Below are positions 16,798 to 22,500 of a stretch of 22,500 nt of DNA, piece after piece (within the stretch, counting starts at the first letter, position 1; each line of letters starts with the position of its first letter). The position numbers and the translations under genes are program-made. Origin of the DNA: Prorocentrum cordatum (lineage: Eukaryota > Sar > Dinophyceae > Prorocentrales > Prorocentraceae); assembly GCA_963575745.1 (NCBI GenBank), contig CAUYUJ010019281.1:1462065-1484564 (forward strand), written 5' to 3'. The notes below the pieces were generated by a model. It worked only from the letters and a program-made list of their open reading frames with translations, made no database searches and was not told the DNA's origin.

Positions 16798-17444
16798 GCA
16801 GGCAAGACAGGAGGAGGCAAGAGGGAAGCGGGAAGGAAGAAGGAAGGAGTGGAGACCACACTGCTCTATTCAAAACGAATACCCAACCAAGGAGGGTTGG
16901 GAAAAATACTCCAAAAAAAGTCCCCCGACTAATTTTCTACTATTTTTGAATACTCACCCTGTAGAGGGACAGGCCCGACATAAATCTAGCAACATCCGAA
17001 CCTCCTCGGACCCCCTTTCCGGGGCGGCCAAAAGGAGGGTGATGACCAGGGGGGGGGGATATCATGGCGGGGACTTGGAGAACTCCCCAAATTTCCTGGC
17101 GCCTCTTCTTACTTTCCATACGTCCCCGGCACCGCCTCGGGGCCGCGCACGCGCCGCCAGTCATGACATGCGCCCCCTCCCGCTTTCGACGCCCCCCTCT
17201 CCCAGACATGCGACGTCCTGATTTTTTCAATACGGGGTCCCTGGAAGTCCCGACCCTTTCCCGGGACCAGCTTTTCATCCTGAGCCGTTTGTTTGACGGT
17301 CCCGAGGCCCGGCGAGGGCCCCCCGAGGCCGAAATTGGCCAACAATCTCCCGTCCTGCTTCTTAGACGACGCGATCATGCTCTGGCTTGCGCGCCCCCGA
17401 ATGTGGAAGGCCGGCACCCATCGCGTGCCGGGCTGCCCCGAGCG
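16798..17444. other. Intergenic, no gene seen
   Basis: Purine-rich start (16805-16855), then an AT-richer segment (16900-17000) that contains the inverted partner of 14349-14397, then GC-rich sequence. No supported gene. Confidence 0.5.
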
Positions 17445-17488
17445 GCGCGCTGCCCGAGCTGCTCGGGGAGCGCGCGCAGCTCGTTGCC
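17445..17488 (-). CDS. Leucine-rich-repeat exon fragment (b)
   Basis: The minus strand reads GNELRALPEQLGQ, the N-x-L-x-x-L-P-x-x-L core of an LRR. It starts directly after CCAG at 17492-17489, an AG|G acceptor of the dinoflagellate kind. Sequence after GQ drifts from the LRR pattern (RAARGS), so either a donor lies there or the copy is decayed. Same strand and motif class as the segments at 7213, 18257 and 21273. Confidence 0.5.
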
Positions 17489-17779
17489 CTGGCCGCGGGG
17501 CCACCGCGCGGAGGGCGGGCGGGCGGCGCACCGCGGGCCCCACCGCCGCCCGCCGACCTCTGGCAGGGTGCAGCGACCCAGAACGCGCGTCGCCAAGGGT
17601 CTCTACACAGGGGCCTCCCAGGTGTCGAGCAGGGTGCCGACGACAGGATCGATTCACCCCATAGCTGGAACTGCTCGTGGAGCCTTCGAAAAATATGCGC
17701 GGAAGGCCCCGTAGTAGTGCATTCTGCGCATTCGTTCGTAGATTCGACAGAAAATCAAACTCTGGGATAAATCAATTCT

Positions 17780-17845
17780 GTAGGCCCTCAGGAAGCTCCC
17801 AGGAGGCCCCAAGGGTGCCCCAAGAGGCTCCCTAGAGGCCTCCTC
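17780..17845 (+). repeat. Short 11-bp repeat block
   Basis: About six units of the CCAAGAGGC/CCCAGGAGGC family found at 8283, 12313 and 19395. Confidence 0.65.
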
Positions 17846-17857
17846 CTCCTCCACCTC

Positions 17858-17978
17858 CTACTCCTCTTCCTCTTCCTCTCTCTCCCTCTCATGATCCTCC
17901 CTCTCATCCTTCCCATAGTGTTCCCCCAAGAGGTTGCAGAGCGGCTGGGGGAACACATAGTCCGATGGCTTGGCCAAG
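17858..17978 (-). CDS. Possible 3' exon with acidic tail
   Basis: A minus-strand frame reads LAKPSDYVFPQPLCNLLGE, then HYGKDEREDHERERE and a run of Glu to a TAG at 17860-17858. It follows a possible acceptor (CCCGAG at about 17984-17979) and an in-frame TAA just upstream, so it would have to be an exon. It lies downstream of LRR exon (c). The residue mix looks protein-like up to the Glu run, which is also simple repeat. An alternative frame (ELGQAIGLCVPPAALQPLGG) is also open. Not recognised; low confidence. Confidence 0.28.
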
Positions 17979-18058
17979 CTCGGGTCCAACGTTTAGCCAC
18001 AGAGGCGCTTCCCGAAGGCAGGGGGCGGCAGTGATTCGTCGTAGGCGTCTTCGAGATA

Positions 18059-18106
18059 CATGTATATATATATATAGAGAGAGAGGGAGAGAGAGAGGTG
18101 TGTGTG
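18059..18106 (+). repeat. (TA)n / (GA)n / (GT)n microsatellite
   Basis: Consecutive runs of TATATA, GAGAGA and GTGTGT. Confidence 0.95.
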
Positions 18107-18256
18107 TGTATGTCTCTCTCGCCGCCATGGGCATGGCACGTCTCCGAAATGGCCGAGGACCGCCCGAACAACGATTGCAAGATGCTCCTGCCGAGGACGG
18201 CAGCATGCTGCCCGCAACAAAAAGCAGCAGGGCTGGCCCTCCGGCTCCCTCCCGTC

Positions 18257-18323
18257 CTGCAGCAGCACGTCGCAGAGCTTGTCCATAGCGCAGAGGGAGT
18301 CTGGCAGCCGCGTGAGCCGATTC
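18257..18323 (-). CDS. Leucine-rich-repeat exon (c)
   Basis: The minus strand reads NRLTRLPDSLCAMDKLCDVL, then LQ, a full LRR with N, L, L, P, L and L in register. It begins right after GGGGGCAG (acceptor at 18326-18324), which fits an AG|G junction. About 67 nt long, close to the 69 nt of one 23-residue LRR, as in LRR genes with one exon per repeat. The end is set at CTGCAG and is uncertain. Flanking sequence is not LRR-like, so this is an isolated exon. Confidence 0.58.
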
Positions 18324-18389
18324 CTGCCCCCGCTCTCGACTCGAAGCCCACAAACCAGCGATGGCGGGCTCGACCTGCACGCCCCGCTC

Positions 18390-18921
18390 ACCCTTCCGCC
18401 TCCACCCGTGCAACGGTCTCCGCTGAACCCCGCCCTGACCTTGCGACCCGCTATGCGATCATCAGTTTCGATGTCGCCTTTCTGCTGTATCCGCCACCAT
18501 GCCCCCTGGCACGCTGAGGCGTGAACGTTCTCTTATTCGGCGTTTGGACGTTGGGCGGAAGGGAGGGGGGAGGGGGGGGGGTCTAACTCTGGACCTCTGC
18601 TTAGTGCGACTGTTTGCAGCAGTGCGTCCCATTTTTGGAGACTCCCCCTGCTCGAAACAGGCGCCAAAAAACAGCCAAGATCTACTCCAGGGGGGCGGGG
18701 AGGGGGGGTGGGGCGACGGCCCGCGCCGAGCGGCAAAACCATGAATCAAGAAACGATCACAGCGTGAAGACTGCACAGCGATGTTTGATAGGGCTTCTGC
18801 ACTCTGCGACGAGGACCCCCCCCGCCCCATCTGCTCGCACCTCTGCGTGCACCGCCTCTCCCCTCCCCGAGGCGTCATGGGCGCCATGACGCCTCCCTGG
18901 CGCTCTCCATTCGGCGGCGAG
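18390..18921. other. GC-rich intergenic stretch, no gene seen
   Basis: GC-rich sequence with G-runs at 18563-18580 and 18691-18712. No supported gene or long repeat. Confidence 0.5.
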
Positions 18922-19206
18922 CTCCTCCTCCTCCTCCTCCTCCTCCTCCTCCTCCTCCTCCTCCTCCGCCTCCGCCTCCTCCTCCTCCTCCTCCTCCTCC
19001 TCCTGCTCCTGCTCCTTCTCCTCTTCCTCCTGCTCCTCCTCTTCCTCCTCCTCCTTTTCATCCTCATCCTCCTCCTCCTCCTGTTCAGCCTCCTGCTCCG
19101 CCTCCTGCTCCTCCTCCTCCTCCGCCTCCTCCTTCTCCTCCTCCTCCTCCTGATCCTCCTCCTGCTCCTCCTCCTCCTCCTCCTCCTCCTCCTCCTCCTC
19201 CTCCGC
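18922..19206 (+). repeat. (CTC)n microsatellite
   Basis: About 285 bp of CTC with TGC, CGC and TTC variants. Frames are poly-Leu forward and poly-Arg/Glu-type reverse and were not called as genes. Confidence 0.97.
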
Positions 19207-19223
19207 CGCCTCACCCTCCCCAA

Positions 19224-19375
19224 TGAGAAGGAGAACGCCTTCTCAGAAGGCGGCTGGACTTCTCAGAAGGCCTCTGGCCTCCTGAGAGGTTTTTGTTGCG
19301 TCTTCGGGGAAGGCTCAGAAAGCTTCTCGGAAGGCTGGGGGACGTCGGAGCCGTCTGAGAAGGCCCGCCCCTTCT
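19224..19375. repeat. Palindromic CTTCTCAGAAGGC motif cluster
   Basis: A 17-nt near-perfect palindrome at 19236-19252 (CGCCTTCTCAGAAGGCG, centre C) is followed by the same word at about 19259-19271 and by diverged forms near 19314, 19333 and 19352. Confidence 0.7.
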
Positions 19376-19394
19376 CACTTCCCCCCTCGCTAGC

Positions 19395-19915
19395 CTCCAG
19401 GATGCCCAAGTTGCCAAGATGGCTTCCAAGGCGGCCCAGAAGGCCGCCAAGGCTGGCATGCTGGCCGAAGGTAAGTCCATGACGGCCCAAGCGGGCTTCA
19501 AGACGGCCCAAGATCAAGACGGCCCAGGGGGGGAGGGGGGGGCAATTACTTGCAGCCCACGAGAACTCCAAGATGGCCTCCAGGAGGGCCCGAAGAGGCC
19601 AAAGCAATAGATGGTCCTTAGGCGTGTGACTGACGTTCCCTGCCTAGCCTTTTCGGGCTTCCGCCAACCCAAGACGGGCCAGGCGGCCTCAAAGATGGCC
19701 CCAAGATGGCATCCAAGACGGCCTCAAGACAGCCCAAGGAGGCGCCAACTTTCATCCGAATAGATCCGCAAGACGACCCGCCCAAAACGGCCCAGAGAGA
19801 CCCCCAAGACGAATGCCTAAGGCACCAGAATACCCAAGAGCGCCCCAGGATGGCCCAAGTGAGTCCCCAAGAGGCCCGGAGCGAACCCCAAGAGACCCCA
19901 AAGAGGCCCTAGTAG
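19395..19915 (+). repeat. Degenerate 11-bp repeat array
   Basis: Loose units such as CCAAGATGGC, CAAGACGGCC and CCAAGAGGCC over about 500 bp with unrelated interruptions (for example 19610-19670). Same family as at 8283 and 12313. Confidence 0.75.
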
Positions 19916-19941
19916 AGGAGGAAAGAAGAGGAAGGGAGGGA

Positions 19942-19966
19942 GACGACGACGACGACGACGACGACA
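19942..19966 (+). repeat. (GAC)n microsatellite
   Basis: Eight GAC/ACG units. Confidence 0.95.
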
Positions 19967-20039
19967 AGCATGAAGAGAAGGACACACCGACACGACGCGG
20001 AAGAGCGTGTCACGTTGCACGGCTCTCCCGTGGGCCCCC

Positions 20040-20128
20040 TGTGCGTTCCCCGAACAATCGCCACCCGGAATCATGGGCTGGCACGGTAGCGGGACGTGCC
20101 GCAGGCAGCTTGGTAAGATGTCTCTCCT
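20040..20128 (-). CDS. Doubtful LRR-like exon
   Basis: The minus strand reads ERHLTKLPAARPATVPAHDS, which starts like an LRR (HLTKLP) after a possible AG at about 20128, but loses the pattern at once. It lies between LRR exons (c) and (d) in the same orientation. It may be a decayed exon or chance. Confidence 0.2.
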
Positions 20129-20132
20129 TCTC

Positions 20133-20149
20133 TTTGTGTTCTCTCTCGT

Positions 20150-20181
<32 letters not shown>

Positions 20182-20490
20182 GCGTTCTCTCTGTGTATAT
20201 ATATATATATACAGACATACATCTGTACACATCGATCGGTAGGTCTCTATACACTGTAAGTACACGCATGTACATTGGTAGATATGAATATGTGAAACTA
20301 TGTGTGTATATATATACACATATATATGTGTGACTGTATATATATATGTGCATGTGTATATATATATAATGGTATAGAATGTATATATATATATGCGTAT
20401 ATCGCGTATCCAAATATGTGAGTATGTAAGTGTGTATATATGTATGTAGATACACACATATATATGTATATATACCTATATGCATAGATG
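20133..20490 (+). repeat. (CT)n / (TA)n / (TGTATA)n microsatellite tract
   Basis: CTCTCT runs followed by about 300 bp of TATATA interspersed with GTGTATG and ACACAT. Reading frames are Tyr/Ile/Thr-rich and low-complexity. Confidence 0.95.
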
Positions 20491-21272
20491 AGCGTGTCTG
20501 TATCTCCCTCTCTGGTGATCAGTAGGGACACGGATGGGGTGGTCAGGATCCAGTTGAAGGCAAACGGCACAAAATAAGACGACCAAAGGCCATTAGGTAA
20601 TATCGTCGTCGATGATGATGGCTCGATCGCGCATCACCAACTCAAGGGTATGGTGTAGCGCGTCCGCCCTCGCCTACAACTGTAAGCCAAAAAGGGGCGA
20701 AGGAGGAGACCACTGTATCTGCGAGCGAGCGAGAGCGAGCAAGCAGCACCAGCAGCAAACAAACCACTGTCAGCTCACTGCGTAAAATGATACATCATAT
20801 AAATAACGCTCACAGATGGTGTGATGGAGAAACTAGATTGGGACCGTAGCGACCCTACAAGTTAGCGGCGCGTCTGAACTTGAAGTCCGTGTGATGTCCT
20901 GCTTCGCTCCCTTGCTCAAAAGGGTCCGTTGGCGCAACGATGGAAAAAAACGCTGAGTTCTGAATAACGGGCAAAACATCCGACAAGTAAGCGTACGAAG
21001 CCATCTTCAGTTCTCACGTCCTGCTCGACCGAAGGTCCTGCAAGACAGACATTTCTCCTGGCGTGAGCAAAATCTTTCATGGGCGTGGAACAAATGGAAG
21101 AGGGGATGATGACCACCGACGCTTGCATGGCGGCCGCAGAGAGTGGAGTAAGACAGAGGAACAGGTTGCAGAAGCAGAAGCATAACCATGGGGTGAGCAG
21201 GGGGAGTAGAGGGGACTGGGCGGGGGGAAAGCATCCAGGGAATATTCGTGATGGGAAGGCACCTTCCCCAGC
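20491..21272. other. Intergenic or intronic, no gene seen
   Basis: Unique sequence. It includes a good-looking minus-strand acceptor, GTCTGTCTTGCAGG near 21045-21032, with a frame (GPSVEQDVRTEDGFVRLLVG...) open to a TGA at about 20916, but no recognisable domain. A degenerate spliced-leader-like stretch near 20682-20705 was not accepted. Confidence 0.45.
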
Positions 21273-21353
21273 CATCCCGTACGCGCGGATGTTCTTCATC
21301 GACGTGTGGCCCGACATGTCCTCGGGCAGGCTCGTGAGCTCGTTTCCAGACAC
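21273..21353 (-). CDS. Leucine-rich-repeat exon (d)
   Basis: The minus strand reads VSGNELTSLPEDMSGHTSMK and then NIRAYGM. It fits the LRR register GNxLxxLPxxMxxxxxMxxI. A possible acceptor GAG ends at 21354. If the exon ends after CGC (a GC donor follows) it is exactly 69 nt, one 23-residue repeat; the end given here is the longer option. It would be the 5'-most visible LRR exon of a minus-strand gene. Flanks are not LRR-like. Confidence 0.58.
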
Positions 21354-21399
21354 CTCGCGGCATGCAGGGTGGTGGGCCCTCCTACCCCCCGCCCCTCCC

Positions 21400-21615
21400 A
21401 TTCCACCGCCTCCATTTCCTCCTCCTCATCCTCATCCTCATCTCACTCCTCCTCCACCCTCAGGAAAAATGATGGGGAGGAAGAGGGGGAAGGGGAGGGG
21501 GCAGCGGGAGACGCAGGGACAGAGAGATGAGAGGAGGGAGGAGAAGCGCGCAGGCAAGAAGGCAGAGGGGGATGACGACGATAAGGATGAGGAAGTGGAC
21601 ACGGACGGGGAAGAC
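21400..21615 (+). repeat. Low-complexity CTC then GGA/GAC-rich tract
   Basis: A pyrimidine-rich part (21405-21460) is followed by a purine-rich part (21470-21615). A plus frame ends in a Lys/Arg/Glu/Asp-rich tail, but this is composition-driven and not supported as a gene. Confidence 0.6.
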
Positions 21616-21789
21616 TAGGAGAGAATCGCACCGGCCCTTCAGGGCGTGAGTTGTTTAGAGAGGTTCATCTTCCATCTTCCCTCTTCCCTTCCGGGGAGGG
21701 GGTTATCACTGCACTGTTCCCTGTTCATGAACACCCCCTCCCCCAGGCGACCGGCAGCTGGCCAGGACCGATAAGACCCCCCCACAACA

Positions 21790-22175
21790 TCCCTGTCAAA
21801 AACCATGTAAAGTCCACTTTGGGGCAAAATGTTGGGTAATGATCAGGGTGGGGGCGAGCACTTTATACTGTTTTGTTGACGGGGACGGCGGGGGTGCCCG
21901 CATATTGCCTACTGCGCGCAGGGACAGTATCCCACTCAAAAAACATACAACGTGCACTTCGAGACAAAATCTGGATCATGCGCGGGCACCCGGCGATCAC
22001 TGTGCATTGGTTTTTGACTGGAACGGCGGGCGTGCTGGCATATTGCCTGCCATGCGCAGGCCACCTAGACGCTTTGACGGCCGCCCCGCCGCGATTGCGC
22101 GCACTGGTTTTCGACGAGGGTGGTGGGGGCTGACACGCTTCCCGATTTGTGCTGCCACGTGCGCAGGCGCACCTG
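21790..22175 (+). repeat. Degenerate ~139-bp tandem repeat, 2.5 copies
   Basis: CAAAAACCATGTAAAGTCCA at 21797 pairs with CAAAAAACATACAACGTGCA at 21937 (offset 140), and GACGGCGGGGGTGCCCGCAT at 21884 with AACGGCGGGCGTGCTGGCAT at 22022 (offset 138). A third partial copy covers about 22098-22175 (TGGTTTTCGACGAGGGTGG, CCACGTGCGCAGG). Confidence 0.8.
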
Positions 22176-22358
22176 GCACGCTCTGCGCATGCCCCGAACG
22201 TTGCGCACCTGGCGCGGCTGGCGCATGCGGCACACGTGACGCACGTGGATCACGTAGCGCATCTGGCGCACCAGGCGTCCTGGCACGCTTGGGCCACAGG
22301 GGTGCCTGGCACGCGTGGCGCACGTGGCGCGCGCGGCACGCATGGCGCACCTGGCCCC
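22160..22358 (+). repeat. 9-bp minisatellite (GCGCACCTG)
   Basis: Imperfect units of 9 bp such as GCGCACCTG, GCGCATGCG and GCGCATCTG, in phase for long stretches, giving Ala-His-Leu/Val-type translation. It ends a few bases before the open frame at the right edge. Confidence 0.85.
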
Positions 22359-22363
22359 CGTTG

Positions 22364-22500
22364 CATATCATCAACGGAGCGAAGTACGGACGACAGGTGA
22401 CATGGTCCATCGGGAATCGCGCGGATTACACGATTCGAGACCTTGATCCCAGCAGGCAACTACTGGACATCAAGAAGCAGACTCCGAAGTCGGACGACAT
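22364..22500 (+). CDS. Probable exon cut by the window edge
   Basis: An open frame from about 22364 reads HIINGAKYGRQVTWSIGNRA, then DYTIRDLDPSRQLLDIKKQT and PKSDD to the last base. The residue mix is balanced and free of the Pro/Arg/Ser bias of incidental frames in this window. It directly follows the 9-bp minisatellite and has no ATG, so it should begin at a splice acceptor; CGACAG|GTGACATGG at about 22397 is a good AG|G candidate, which would make the exon start at VTWSIG. I do not recognise the family. Confidence 0.4.

Noticed and set aside
18462-19482. Long frames of poly-Leu (+) and poly-Arg (-)
   Set aside because: Translations of the (CTC)n microsatellite.
20160-20215. TATATATA runs as TATA-box promoters
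   Set aside because: Part of a long microsatellite; dinoflagellate promoters generally lack canonical TATA boxes.
20173-20570. Tyr/Ile/Thr-rich minus frames
   Set aside because: Translations of the TATA/TGTA microsatellite tract.
20682-20705. Third spliced-leader-like stretch on the minus strand
   Set aside because: It needs two insertions and about six substitutions to align, and no open frame follows.

Overview
The window looks like nuclear DNA of a dinoflagellate. It is GC-rich and gene-poor, full of simple repeats and satellites, and carries a LINE of the ORF1 (zinc ribbon) / ORF2 (endonuclease-RT-RNase H) type. Most diagnostic are two decayed copies of the 22-nt dinoflagellate spliced leader (known consensus DCCGTAGCC...GGCTCAAG) on the minus strand at 12291-12312 and 8086-8107, each matching at 19 of 22 positions. 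Relict leaders embedded in genomic DNA are the recognised mark of genes copied back from trans-spliced mRNA.

Layout. 1 to about 6975 (+): a nearly complete non-LTR retrotransposon, with its 5' end cut by the window. ORF1 is 134-1360. ORF2 starts near 1452 and runs to 6846, interrupted by one +1 frame change at a CCCC run (4992-4995). 6977-7446: (TCC)n and (GGA)n tracts enclosing a leucine-rich-repeat (LRR) exon on the minus strand. 7535-8107 (-): weak ORF behind a relict spliced leader. 8283-8831: degenerate 11-bp repeats and a foldback element. 9043-10451: (CAA)n arrays and minisatellites. 11243-12312 (-): intronless gene for a 341-residue protein made of five copies of a roughly 60-residue module, preceded by a relict spliced leader; this is the clearest host gene here. 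12313-14580: 11-bp repeats, an AT-rich island, a long (CAA)n array and GC-rich hairpins. 14585-16797: 22 copies of a roughly 101-bp satellite. 17445-21353 (-): scattered LRR exons among microsatellites. 21790-22360: two more tandem repeats. 22364-22500 (+): open frame running off the right edge, probably an exon.

How the parts may fit together (inference): at least four LRR-coding segments lie on the minus strand in the same orientation (21353-21273, 18323-18257, 17488-17445, 7296-7213). They could be single-repeat exons of one gene with introns of up to 10 kb. The retrogene, the satellite and the microsatellites would then be intronic, and the LINE would lie 3' of the last visible exon. The most interesting items are the five-module retrogene, the satellite with an invariant 78-bp core and a variable linker, and the LINE frame change. 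I saw no rRNA, tRNA, CRISPR array or bacterial-type operon signal.
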